A stretch of 64,000 nt of DNA. Source: Hyposmocoma kahamanoa. Lineage: Eukaryota; Arthropoda; Insecta; Lepidoptera; Cosmopterigidae. The first letter of the stretch is position 1. Each line of letters begins with the position of its first letter. The stretch spans positions 955,912-1,019,911 of the forward strand of contig NW_020653855.1 in NCBI RefSeq assembly GCF_003589595.1, given 5' to 3'. The notes beneath the pieces were generated by a model that did not search any database, had not been told where the DNA came from, and saw nothing but the letters and a program-made list of their open reading frames with translations. Of the stretch, positions 33,467-47,300 are shown piece after piece. The position numbers and the translations under genes were made by a program.

Positions 33467-33695
33467 GCGTGCTGATTTTGATTCAATTCGGAATAGAACC
33501 GATCGGGTAGTCTCGAAATCAGATGGGTTTCTGAGCGAGAAGATGAACTTGATTCAGACTATATCTTTCTAATTTGTGAGTTAAATCAGCTATTGTTCCG
33601 ATTAGAAATGTCAAAAGTTTCCGATCGGCCAGTTGTGAACCGCAATTATGCGCCTCGACTCGGAAGAGACGCAGTTTCCGATCGGGAGAGGCAAT
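33467..33695 (+). repeat. Repeat E copy, uninterrupted
   Basis: GATCGGGTAGTCTCGAAATC through CCGATCGGGAGAGGCAAT. It joins the two halves that are separated at 14626 and 15566. Its left end is lost in the gap. Confidence 0.75.
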
Positions 33696-33973
33696 TTGTA
33701 CTTTTGTAAAAATCAATCTGTACTGTCCTGAAAGGGGTGAAAGTTTGTATAGAAAAACCAATGAAACTATGAAAATTAGTATAGTAAAGTAAGCTACACG
33801 AAGTGCTTATTCTACGCACACGAAGTCGAGGGCACCAGTTGTTTATAAATTATAAGTTACAGATATGACCACATGATGTTGTTGTTACTTCATTATTTTT
33901 AAGAAATGGATTGTCTTTACTAAAATGTTCTGTGTGTTTACCTTTGCTAAAACTAGCCTTTCTTTTTTTTCAG
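33696..33973. other. Sequence upstream of the first visible coding exon
   Basis: AT-rich, ending in a clear polypyrimidine tract and AG. I see no core promoter that I would defend. The true transcription start probably lies further left behind an unseen 5'UTR exon. Confidence 0.5.
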
Positions 33974-34401
33974 CTAGTCAACATCAAACAAAAATAGTAT
34001 GCAAATTTGAAAACAAAGATGGCGCCCCAAGAGCGAACTCCTTGTTGCGAGGAAGAAGATTCCCGCCAAAACTCAACCATAGACAACAATCTATCAAATA
34101 TAGACTTGAGCGGCGGATTTATAAATAAAGGATTCGTTAGCGACAGTGTTACCAGTAATGAGAATTTCATAAATTCAGAAAATGATAACAAAAAGAAAAA
34201 AGATAAAGAAGCTACCGACTTTGACGACTTGTTGCCATACGTAGGGGAATTTGGGTTATATCAGAAAATATTGTTCCTATTAATGATTCCGTTTGCATTT
34301 TTCGTGGCATTTGTTTATTTTTCGCAAATCTTTATGACTATTGTGCCTGAACAACATTGGTGCTGGATTCCGGAGCTGGCGAACTTAACTGTAGAAGAAA
34401 G
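33974..34401 (+). CDS. SLC22-like transporter, first coding exon (5'UTR end, N-terminus, TM1)
   Basis: A polypyrimidine tract and AG at 33972-33973 open the exon, so at least one upstream non-coding exon probably exists but is not visible. I choose ATG 34019 as start ([10 protein letters not shown]...). An in-frame TTG 12 bases earlier is not a credible start. The exon encodes 127 full codons plus two bases of Arg128 (phase 2; donor GTAAGT at 34402). Residues 1-67 form a polar, acidic N-terminal tail with a lysine cluster at 58-63. TM1 is about 84-108 ([18 protein letters not shown]). An extracellular segment follows with [10 protein letters not shown] and an N-glycosylation sequon at Asn122. 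The tail before TM1 is longer than in typical vertebrate SLC22 proteins and probably faces the cytosol. Confidence 0.93.
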
Positions 34402-37400
34402 GTAAGTTGTTTAGTTAATTCTTACACCAAGCTTTTGCGATTCAAATTTATATGTTATTTTTCAACATGATTTAAAAACATCTTTTGTACTGTACAGAGG
34501 AGTACTATTCCCTATACTATACTATAGTATATAGTCCCATTGTCACCGAGAAGTCAGAATTTGATAAGGAGATCCAACTCAATTTGAATGAAAAAAACTT
34601 TTTATTAAATTTCTCCCACTTCTGATGTCCCGATTTTTTTCGTCCCATGCAAAGAATTGATTAACTTACATGAAACTGAGTTAATCAGCACTAAAAAAAA
34701 TTTGATCAATTTTATTCATTTTTATTGACAAGTCTCAATTGTATTTTATTTTTTTTATATTCTAATTACACAATTATATTTTAATTCAGTTAAAAGATAA
34801 TCTTACTACTTTATTTGTGTCAGTTTTGTCATCTGTTAACTTATTGTTACCTCTTACAGTAGAAAAACTAAAGCCTCTCTACAAATGTCATATTAAATGT
34901 ATGGAAGCGTTCAATGTTAAAATTTTGGATAAAAATAAAACTTTAAAAAAGTTATTGATGTCGATTTATTCATTAGGTCACGTACTTTGGATATCAGTTC
35001 AAAGCTTTTTGATATCTCTTATATTTGTGGAATAATCGCCTGGGCACACTTAACGATTACACCACGTATAACTTATTATAAGCAAGTGTAATGTAAATAT
35101 AGGTTTGTTACGGTACTTATTTATTTTTATAATAAACCTTGAACAATGCAAACTTCCGATAAAATTATTGACGTAAGTAATATAATTATTCAAATCAGCT
35201 GTAGCAGCAGAATATATTAACCTGTAAGCAACACGACATACGGTCTGTTAGTTTTTTAAAGCATAATTACTATGTACTGTTTCCGTGATGTATTTTGTGT
35301 AAAAAAGGAGCAACAAAAACATCTTAAACATATGGTCTCAATCGATTTTTTTACGTAAACAACTCGTGTTGAATGTATAAATAGTCCTAGTGATTATTTG
35401 TTTGCGGTTGCGTTTATGCGTTTGTGCGTTTGTCAAATAATGTACGTTTTTAGTGTGTTTATAGATATTTTTTTATAATATCAATTGACGGGACATACAA
35501 GTCGTGCGGTAAATGTAACGTGCGGTAAACCACCAGGCGGTAAACGAAACGCCTATCCATAAGAATTACAGTGCTACTCAGGGGCCCTACTATGAGCTTA
35601 TAAGCAATCAGCCAAATTCCATACAATTCACATGACGTGGTATAACTGAATTGCTTAAATTCGTATCATGACGTACACAAAGTTGAACGGGAATGGCAAG
35701 GCAAGATGAGTTAGCAAGAACTAGTTGGCATCTCCCAATAGCGAGATGGAAATACATACTAAATCATATAAAAGAAATAGACAGATGTACTACCCTGGGA
35801 GCGTTCAAGAACTATTAACCGATTGTGTTCAAAATGAGATAATTATATTTTTTATTTATTATTATTTAAAATCATAATTTGTCGTAAGACGAAATTACAT
35901 GTCATGCAATGAATAAGATGAGTTTGTAATTTGATAATATAATTGGAACGTATCTTGTATTCGTACATTTTCATGATTTTCATCGATTAAATAATGCGTT
36001 AAAGTCCAATTTGGCGCTACGTAAAAGTTATTTTACGATTTTCGCTAAGTCAGTAAAATTATTAAAATACAATTTAAAAATTGCAATTACATTCATTCTA
36101 ATAATTTATCAACAATACTCCGTAGATGGGAAACTCGAACTAAACTATTCAAAACGGTTCAATAGTTAATAGTATTTATTTACTCACAATTGGCTATATA
36201 GCCTAAAAAGATAACAAATAATTATGAAACTCAAAATATAATAACACTTAAACGTAAAAATGTAACAAAATCTCGACATTTCAAAAAAAGGTAGTCACGG
36301 AGTAACTTTCTTTGGATTGCTTATTCTGACAGATAATACCGCCATGTGCATGGCAAATGACACATCGTGATACGATTTTACTATGAAAAAAAGAAAGGAA
36401 AGGGAAAGAAGGAAAAGAAAAAAGAAAGGGAAGAAAACGGATTTCGGATGGGGACCGTAAACTGCATGGACAGTGAATTGTTTTTGGGAGCTCATACCGC
36501 GAATTTGACAGGCTATCCAACTTACGGGCTTAAGAGGGAGCAGAGGAAAAACTCCTAATCTTCGATTTGATTTTAGAGGGGTATATCCACTTTAAAGTTA
36601 AAAATAAAATATTGTATGAGTAACGACACGATATATTCAAGCATAGACATTAATTAGAAACATAAAACAATAAAGTTTCCTCGATAGATAAAAATCACGA
36701 AATGACCTCTAATTTTCACATTTTTTCGATTTATCCTGTAGCATTACAAGTTATTAGGACAAAAATTTGATAATTAATTATATTTATGCATGATCGACAA
36801 CTATCACTACGGATTTTTTAAAATCCCTTTAGTTTTAGAGTTATTTCGCTAAAACGAATTTGGTACTTTTAATGCGCAAAATTCAACATCTCCTGTCGCA
36901 TGTCACGCGAACTTCAGGTATATATTTGTTTCACAAATTTGGACGGAGCCAACGTCAAAACTTTTTTGGTATGCTTAAATAGGATTGCTATAAGAGCTCA
37001 CAGTAGGCCCCCAGAGCTTTAAATCGCAAAGATCATAGTCGTCGTTGTAGACATGGCTCTACAACATATCAAAATATTGAATCTCTAGTGACAATGAGAG
37101 AAAGAACAAAGGCAAACTCATAATTAAAATAATTCGTTAGCGTCTTCAAATATCTTAATTAAAAGTTTGAATAAAATAAATACATTAGGTTTTTCAAATT
37201 ATAATAGCGGCATAACTAAGTCTGGAAATAAAATCGTAACTAATTTGTAAGGAAACGGACTGATATCTATAACTGTCAGTCTCTTAGTTTCTTAACGTTG
37301 AGCGACATCTAGCCGCCAAAAAAAGAACTTCGGTGCCTACATATGAATATGGTCCACATGAAATTAGTTCACGTAATATCAAATGTATTGATTCGACCGA

Positions 37401-38295
37401 TTTGTAATAAGGTATTAACTACTTCATTACAAAGTATAAAGTAGATAATTCTTTCTCTAAAATGCCACGCGAGAAAATAGCAAAATTGACAAAAAAGTTC
37501 CCGAAATCAGAGATAGATGGCACGTTTCACAAAAAAAATAATTTGTGTCCGAGTTTCCAATGCAATAGTTTAATTTAGTCGTGGCTTAACTTCATGCTTT
37601 TTTACCATACCAGTATAAAAAATAATTCCCTCTGAACTTTCGTTCATTCAGCTTCTATTAACTCTGTTTGAGGATTCTGTAATTTATTTTGATATAATAA
37701 TACACCGAACTTAGAATAATAACGCATAGAAACCTAGTCCGCACACGTTAAGTGAGGCAAATTGAAGCGCTCCCAATGGGCCTACACGAGCGGGCGGACC
37801 TTCAGTGCTCAAGGTCAACTTGCATCGCGGACAGCTCAAGAATTTTAGCTAAAAATGACGAAATGTGCGGTAAATGAGTGTAAAAATACGTCAGACAAAC
37901 ATAAAATAGATACTAACATCACATTCCACAAGGAAGTAACGCGTTTCAACTTGTATTTTTATATAAATATTCACTAAAACCGAAAATTAACCTACTACTA
38001 AAACTAGCCTACATGAATTTGATTTTTGCCTCACATGTGACAGTTCGTTTGATATGAAACTATCATTCCATGCGTTATTATTCTAAGACACCGAATATAT
38101 TTTATTCAATTAAGTACGTAACACATAACCTCCAAAACTTCAAACCGTCATATCTTTAATACTAGACTTCTCAGAATAGTAAACCCAAAACAAAATTTGT
38201 TCAGGAATTTCAAATCAATATTTCCGCATACAAATTATGTCAACATAAATTTATATGGGAGTTTGTCATTATTCTTTGTTTTGTTGTACAATAAA

Positions 38296-38328
<33 letters not shown>

Positions 38329-41300
38329 ATTGGCAAAACACGATCGCTGAATGTGTTAAATAGCAGAGTTATAAAATGTCACATAATATACATAATTTGT
38401 TTTATTCGTATTGTTTTCATGGCTTAACATGTGATAAAAGCACTTTTGCAATACGATCACATATCTTTATTATACGAGGAATGCGACTATTGTGTACCTA
38501 AAATACAACTTTATGTATCGCAATTATCTACCTAAAAATATGATCAGATTCACGGACGATTAAAAACTTCGTCGGTTTGTAAACGCTTGTATCCGGTAGC
38601 TGTGGGCAGCCTTCCGGACCGGCGGACCGGACATCCGTTAAACAAATAACTAATGAATCCAAAAGGCGTAATTTCTGTGTTTTGTGTGTCTATGTATTCC
38701 CATGGCTTAGACTTTGTACGGCTGACATGGCATTTGTTATCTTTATTTATTTTTATTCAACACACTCTGGCGCAGGGTCGAAGCGTCGCGACGCATGTTT
38801 TTCGCTTAAAGCATATTCATCTCTATTTTCCCATTCTTAAGGTACAAATATATGATATGCAAGTATGCTATACGTGTACTTGCATATCATATCATCGTAT
38901 ACAAGTATAGTAAACTATGCTGTGTTCCGGTTTTGAAAGGTAAGGGTGCTAGTGAAATTACAGGCACATGGGACTTGTCAACTTGTCTCAGGGTGATGGC
39001 CGCAGTGGCAGTGCCCCTCAGATCTTTGCGATTTAAAGGTCTGAGTGGTGCTGCAACTGTTATGGACAGGCGTGTAGCTTAACATCAAGTGCACGACTTG
39101 TTCGTCCCGTTACTTAAGAATATAAAAAAAACACGCGACACGACGCTTTGACTTTGCTCCAGTGTGAGTTGAGTCTAGCGTGATTTACGGGAATCTATTG
39201 TAATCAGTCCGTAGACAACATATATTAATGTTTACTGTGCAAAAATTAGTTGTATATTAAAAATAAGTTTTGATTGGTTTGCATGGTGTCACATTTATGG
39301 GAACAATATATTTAAAGATCTTTGTAAAACCGTATAGCAAATAAATAAAGATGAATATGAATATAACTTTGAACACTTTATATTCTTTTGAACAATGTGA
39401 CACATATCGTTAAAATTTCAATGGAAATTGAGACAACAGTGTGTTGTATATAGTTAACAGAAGTTGAGTTCAACGGAACCGGAATTACAATAATAAGGTG
39501 GTCGATTAGTTGTGACCTAGAGTTTTGCACGAATTCGTCGACCTTTCACGTTGTCTGACCTCACTTGAGGTCAGTCTCACTCGTGCTGATTTTTAGACAA
39601 TTGATTATTATTAATATGTATAATAACAGAAAGCATGGCATCCTTTCCAGGGTGAGACGGTACTTCACACTGGAACACCCCCATATATCATATCTAGTTT
39701 TGATTATAGTGACTCTATCTACCGACCCTTAGGGTATACGAAAAGGACTCTCTGATTACGAGTTCACGTGTGGCGCTGTGAGTTCGTATTCTGATGTTCA
39801 AAGGATTTGGAAGAGGGTCCAAGGGGCCTAGGAGGCCTACCACAACCTCTTAAAACAATATTACTTTAACCTTACATTGACTTTTCGTATTATGACGCGC
39901 TTAAAGTAAGCTTATTCGTAATGTTAAAACTATGATGTTTTATCATTGACTTACAAATAAATGGACGACGGGTCTAATACAAAAACCACGAAAAAAATGT
40001 CCCAAGTTAACCTATTTAAACGTAGTGACATGTAAAGGAATATGAAAAAGCTAAAACGTTGAATTTAAATTGTAATGTCATCGCAGTACTGTCTAATTTT
40101 GCTTGCTTCGCTGTCAGTCGAACAAACGAAGACTAAAGCGTAAATGACGCTCTGTGTACGATTTTAACGCCCTATAAGTTCGGACACTTTTTAGCGCCGA
40201 CCCGACGTCCATATAATCGTAAGTCAATGTGTTTTATTGTTTTTTATTCACTCAGTTCGTACCATGACGCGACTTTGACATTAAAGTAATATTGCTCTTA
40301 TGTCAAATTTAGCAATCTCAAAATAGATAGACACGCGGATGCAACGGAAACAATATTTTTTTCAGTTTCATTGTCTTAATATTGATTTGTAATTATTAAA
40401 AGTTAAGTTGAACTTATTTATTTACATATATCTCTTCAACATTTTGTTTATTTTTTATTTAATAGCACTTGGGAAATAATTTCTCGTAAAATAAAAATAC
40501 GCATGTTTATTTCACAAAACTATGACAGCGCCATCTATATGCTCATTGGCGAAACTAACAGTTGACACTAGACTATAGTTCCGAGTTAACAACGTGAATA
40601 TCAAGACTCAGCTTGTTTTATTTATTTTTCTTCATGAAAATGCGGAATAATAATTGAAAACAACGTAATTTTAATACATTTCATTATTACATACTTATCT
40701 TTTCTTGGCAGTTAAAATTCTCTGAATGTAAATAACATTAAGTACTTTAACATTACACTACGATAACACGATCAACATCAAAAAAGAAAGAGATGGCACA
40801 TATACAGTTAGATACAGTTCATATAGCGTTATTTCTTTACTATTTTCAGTAAGGAATAGACAATATTGGGAAATCATTCGTTCTTTCAGTCATTTTAGCA
40901 ATAATACATTTCTTGGTAGACAAGTTTGTCATGGTAAGAATTTGATTAATATTGTAAGAAGCTTACTTTAATATACATTGAAATAACATTGTTTTTGGAA
41001 ATGTTATGAGAAGATAGGACAGACAGAGTATAGGAATAGTCGATTCCTTGTCAATAAAACCCTAAGAAATCAGCGGAAATCTTGCAAGGACCTGAAATAT
41101 CGCCTACAAGAAGTGAGAATGTTGAGAGTTAGCAAATTGACTGTAAGGAAACTTAGCGAAACAGGTCTACATTCTCAAAGACGTGCTCGAGGTAGTGTTT
41201 CATAGAGCATGAAATTAAAATGAGTTTGGTGAGAATGAAATGAGAAATTCTCACTTTTTGTAGATGATTTTTAAGATGTTTGCAAGATTTACATCGATTT

Positions 41301-44300
41301 TTTAGGGCTTGATAGACTTGGAATCGATCATTCCTATGCTGTGGATACCTTTTCCTTCCAGAACCAGAATCAATCTCTTGGAACCTCTTTCAAATTCTTT
41401 GAACCTTAGAATGCGAAATTCCAAGCCGCCGTGTGATATAATGTTTGAAGAGGTTGCAAACTGTTAATATGCCGTGACCAGGATCACGGCATTAAAATAG
41501 AATACTTCGGTCCACATAATTTATTTCATCATTCGAAAGAAAAAAGGAAGGCTGTAACAAGAACAGGGCATAAAAAAACAGGTACAGCGATACAAAACAC
41601 TGCCTATACTTAAATACTAAAAACGTGAGACAGATTTACCCCGAAAGGGCTGAGTTATACAATATTACTAAATTATATTGGTATTAAAATTTGCACGTGT
41701 TTGAGGTTGGGAACTGGTAAAAGGATTAAAATTAGACGAGCAGCACTGCTCGCTTCAGCGATTAAGCAGAATGTGACCACGGAACGAAAACAAAGTGAGA
41801 AAGACGGGCAACGGGATTAAAGAACGATTCAAAATTTGAAAACAAGTGGCCGGGAACCAGATAAAAGGTGAATAAAAAGGCGGAACGACGATAGAAGGAG
41901 GTCGCATCGTCGCACTTTTGTTAAACCTTTCACCTAGAAGAGTGACGACTTTACTAGCCACTACAGTGTTATCCATATCGTAATGAAACTTATTTAAGTG
42001 AACACTACTTGCGTAGTACTTGTATTAATCAATAAAACAGTGAAACTAAGAAATATTTACACAACAGACGATAATAAACAGAAAAAATCCCGCGTTTTAT
42101 TGACAAAATTGGAGAATTTTGTCATAAAATTTGGAATTTAACTTAACATAATGTATTATCATTAAGTGCTCTTAGTTTGGGTTTAAATGATATATGAATT
42201 AATGATAAAAAGAACTAATAAATAAAAAATTTTTAAGTTTAATGAAGCTGCTGAATTTCTTTGTGTAACGTCTTTGTTATACGAGTTCTAACAAAAAGCG
42301 GTAATACTTAAGTTTTTATTAGCTGGCTTAGACGTAAACTCAATGCCAAAAAAAGTTTACACCTTGGAAATGGTCGATATAACAACGTATTACACTACCC
42401 GATTTCAAGGACCCTACGACATGGGCGGCCGTTGTTCCTAATTAGGGCGCCGACTTATTAACTTATGTATAACAGCGCGATATTAAAACAGTTGATTACC
42501 GATTATCAAGTAATCGAGTACTTAGTTGATTCGCTAAATCAATAACTGTAGTTATTATTTAGAGCGGGTAACACCGAATGCAGTTGTAAGTGTCAGTTTT
42601 TAGGCGGGGAAGAAGTTCGACAGGTCGCCGGTTGTGAGAGTACACTTACAAACACATTGCCTCTAAATTTAACTATTTTGACGTTATTATTCACCGCGGG
42701 GCTTAACAAATTTAACTGCCTCCGTGGCCGAACGGTTACCATACCGGACTGCCACGCAGAGGTCCCCGGGTTCGATTCCCGGGCCGGGAGAAATATTTGT
42801 ATGGCCTACATTTATTTCTCTCGTGAGTTTGGGTGTAATTTGTGGTTGTCTATGTGTGTGTCCATGGCACCCGCGACACAGGGTTTCCCTAGTGCGGGGC
42901 TATGTTGAGTGTGTGCGTTATTATTATTATTATTATTATTATTAAATTTATAACGAAGAACGTATAGACCAATTATCAAATAATTCCTGACACAATTAAT
43001 GACGAGGGAGTTTCCCTCAACGTTTTCCCAAAAAGAAACGTCTTACTCCGACATGTAATAACTCGCCCAAATTAGGAACCCTAATGCTCTGGCCATACAG
43101 AGGCAGCCGTGGAAGCCGCGCGTCAGTCATGCGTTTCGGTGTGGCAGGGTTCATTATTATAAACTCGTACATTACAAAAATTCCCGCGCCCGGAACGCTT
43201 TAGCGGACGCCTCTGTGTGGCCTGAGCATAATACCCCAACTTTTATTACACCTCACTAAATTAAATTTAGAGTCCTTTGAAATCGGGTAGTGAAATACGC
43301 GTTTTAGCTTGACCAATCAAAGAGCATCGTATTTTTTTAAACTGTGTATTCATTTATTTGGATAGCCAAAGGTTCCATCATACAGCCTCTTCATATGTTA
43401 GTATTTTTTCTTTATTTTAATAGAAAAGGCTCCAAGCGCCTGGGGGTCTACTCCCGCGTTCTTCGTCCGTCATCCGTCGTGATGCAAATGAAGCTTCATA
43501 CTTAGCATTGTATTTTGATTACTTATTTGACAGTAATTGTTTTGGACCTTAGACTATTTATTTTTTTCCATCCTCTAAGTTTTGGACGAATGTCAGATGG
43601 AGAAATGGAGTAGATCGCCAGTTACTATTTGTTTTTTTTTTAATTTATTTTCCAACACCAAATTGTATACATTTATCGTTCTTAAGTACTGCGATCCGTT
43701 TATGTACAGTCATCACATAGCATTATAGCGCATTCTTTTTGATAAACGAAATTAAACATTCAAATAAATTAAGAGTTAAACAAGAAAAATTGTAATTGTT
43801 ACTTCTAATCATAATGTTTTTAATTTTTTATTACCTTAATTAATTTTTGTATATACTAACAACAATAACTAACAATATATACAGTACTAGAGTATTGTTT
43901 GATGAAAAATGTTTTCAACCTGTTTTTACATTGCTTTACATGCTAATATTTTCTGTATAAGGTGTATAGCTTAGAATAATATAACGCATAGAAACCTAGT
44001 CCGCACACGCTAAGTGAGGCAAATTGAAGCGCGCCAAAAGGGCCTACACGAGCGGGCGGGCCTTCAGTGCTCAAGGTCAACTTGCACCGCGAACAGCTCC
44101 AGAATTTTAGCTAAAAATGACGAAATGTGCGGTAAATGAGTGTAAAAATACGTCAGACAAACATAAAATAGATACTAACATCACATTCCACAAGGAAGTA
44201 ACGCGTTTCAACTTGTATTTTTATATAAATATTCACTAAAACCGAAAATTAACCTACTACTAAAACTAGCCTACATAAATTTGATTTTTGCCTCACTTGT

Positions 44301-47300
44301 GACAGTTCGTTTGATATGAAACTATCATTCTATGCGTTATTATTCTAAGGTGTATAGGTAGTGTTTAGCGTATCTGGGAGCATGTAACCCCTTGTTCTTT
44401 GTCCATATACATTTATATATTTCGGTTTCTAAGTCGGTAAGTACGATAAACTACGCAAATTAGAAGGTCTCCTTTTTTGTTCCAAGCCATGAATTAGTGT
44501 GAAGCTTTCACAAATAGTTAGCATTCTTATTTTATGAAATATACTTAGCACTTTACAGTGACCAAATAATTGTTCTTAGTCATCCTTATACATGTTTTTA
44601 ATTTTAACAGGTACAATTGTTTTAAGTAGTGTTGTTTGTAAGTTGTATATATTTTCCAAGTAAGTCTTATAGGTACTTCCGTGGCTGTTCAACCCGTACG
44701 AGATTACTGAGTCCACCAACGCTAAGTAATGTTCTTAATGTTTTGAATATAACGAAGAACAGAGAATTATTAATATTATTATTATTCATTTCATATGTCA
44801 TGGAGGGTTGATGAACGCTTACCCCGTTTTTATACTATTAAAATGTAATAGTCAACCGGGACCATGGAACCAGTAAAGGGCCCGAAACGTTGGTTTGTTT
44901 GAAAAACATAGGTACGCGATTTAAATCCGGAAAAATAGTGTCATTTCCTATGTGTAACAATCGCGAAAACCTAAGAACTCGATATTAAATTGTCATGGTA
45001 AAAGAAGTATCGTAATATGCCCATCGTAAACTCGTCGCATACCCATTTTTTTACATATAAATTTAAACTAAAACTTAATTAGTGTAAAAACTGTAGCTGC
45101 AAAAACTCGTCATTTTTTTTTCTCGTATAATTAATGATAACTTTTATGACAATTCATAAAAATCTCCACAATATAATCTTTTAACAACGTATACTAATTA
45201 AAGTAAAAATAACACCAAATCTATGTTTGTTTGTAACAAATGAGCGGATTTTTTTTTTCATTAATCTTTAATTTTTTACGACTGTGTAGGTAATTTTGGC
45301 TTGGATACAAGTCCTTTGAGCCAAGTCTTCGTTTAATTATGTTTCTGTAAATATGGCCGCCACAAAGAGGATAGGCAATTTGAGGTGGCGTGCTTGAATT
45401 GACTCAGGATGCCTTAGATCGGGCCGATACGGGTATTTTAGTTCGAGATTCGCATTATTTCGCGTTTTAATCGTCGATTAAGGCACAATAGCACTATCCT
45501 ATTCCACTTTAAACTAGATTTCACAAAATAATTGAAAGTCAAAATAAAAACGACACTTTTCCATCCAAAAGGCCCAGAGCGAATCCCTTATATTACTTCA
45601 TCACCTGCATTTGGTAGAGGTGAGGCATATCGATAAAAATTTTCGACAATTTAATGTATAAATTTAGGGCGCGGTAAAACCGAGTATCATAGTTGTCTGT
45701 TTTATTATTCATTATAATACAAAACAGTTTATACAATATTAATACTTGATCGAATTCGTTCATAGATAGATAGATAGATATACATCGTTCAGGATAAGTC
45801 AGAAAAATAAAACTTTATAAGAGAGAACTTGCTTCAAAAATCAAATACACTAAAAACCAATCGACTTTACTTCGTACCTTTTCAAATGTCACATTGAACA
45901 CTCTTAATCAAAGGCTGTATGGTGTCAAATGTTTGCCTTTTCCTTTACGAAAAGAATGGAAAAAAACAACTTATAATCAAAGCTAGGACTTTTATTTTGT
46001 TAAATGTAAATGCGCTTTTGACCTCCATCTCACCTGATGGAAAGTAACGATGAGGTCGACGTTGGAGCATGCACACCTAAATATTGTCTGTTCACTCTCG
46101 CCTCGAAAAGGTCCAAATTATAACTTTCAGGGAATTCCACTCCATAGCCGTTCGCCATATAAATGTGGAAGCGTAATGCTTCGGGCGAATCTTTATATCC
46201 ACAAAGAAGCCAAGTCCCCCGGTGATGCAAAAGGGAACATATAAATAACTTCGCACATGATAACTAACATAGTATTATCTCCAAAATTGCGTCATATTAT
46301 GTTTTGTCTCAAAATGTATGTCATTCGCATACGATTTAATTTTAAAGTTCCAGGACAACACTTGTTGCAAGCTCGCAATTTTTGAGATAATATATACTAG
46401 GTTAGACATTGACTTACAATTATATGGGCGTCGGGTCCGCGCTAAAAAGTGTCCGAACTTATAGGGCGTTAAAATCGTATACAGAGCGTCATTCACGCTT
46501 TAGTCTTCGTTTGTTCGACTGACAGCGAAGCAAGCAAAATTAGACAGTACTGCGATGACATTACAATTTAAATTCAACGTTTTAGCTTTTTCATATTCCT
46601 TTACATGTCACAACGTTTAAATAGGTCGACTTGGGACATTTTTTTCGTGGTTTTTGTATTAGACCCGTCGTCCATTTATTTGTAAGTCAATGAGGTTAGA
46701 TGTCATGTGCGACATATGAAGAGGATGTAGGTAAAACCTTTGCCTAACCAAATAGACCAAATAGACGGGTGAAAATTAAAATTAAATAATCTCAGTATAG
46801 AGTACTAAAAAAACCGACCTCAAAAGTACGTGGAATTACGTCTATTTGCTAAGTTTTATTGAAATATCCCCTAGTTCGCCACTATACAGGACTTGACACT
46901 GGAGATAATAAAAATAGGTTCTCACTACGACACTACACAAAGTATATTGAGAGAAAAACGCATTGAATTGGAGATTTATTTAGATTGTATAAAGCACAAG
47001 TTCGATCCTGTATGGAGTACTGCTGCCACCTTTGGGACGGCTCTGCCCAATACCAGTTAGCTGCCTTGGACTCGGTGGAGCGTAAAGCAAAGAGACTTAT
47101 TAACAATAATCCTCTTGTGGAGTCGAAGCTCCAAAATCTCGATCATCGCAGAAAAGTAGCCTGCTTGTCGGTTTTCTATCGGATACATTTCGGGGAGTGT
47201 GCGCAGGAACTTTTCAATTTGGTTCCGCCCTCACCGTTCCTCCTTCGGTCGACTAGAAGGTCCGGAGCACTCCATTCTTATGTCGTTGATATTCCACCTA

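Noticed and set aside
33013..33572. Long open frames across 33067-33466 on both strands
   Set aside because: They consist almost wholly of N. No sequence supports them.
34007..34018. Transporter start at an in-frame TTG giving four extra residues
   Set aside because: An ATG follows 12 bases later at 34019, and TTG starts are very rare in animals.
36281..36558. Overlapping 60-80 codon frames on both strands around a purine-rich run
   Set aside because: They lie inside element K and come from AAAGGAAAGG-type low complexity.
42715..42795. Candidate tRNA gene
   Set aside because: Same SINE family; the boxes are the retroposon's internal promoter.
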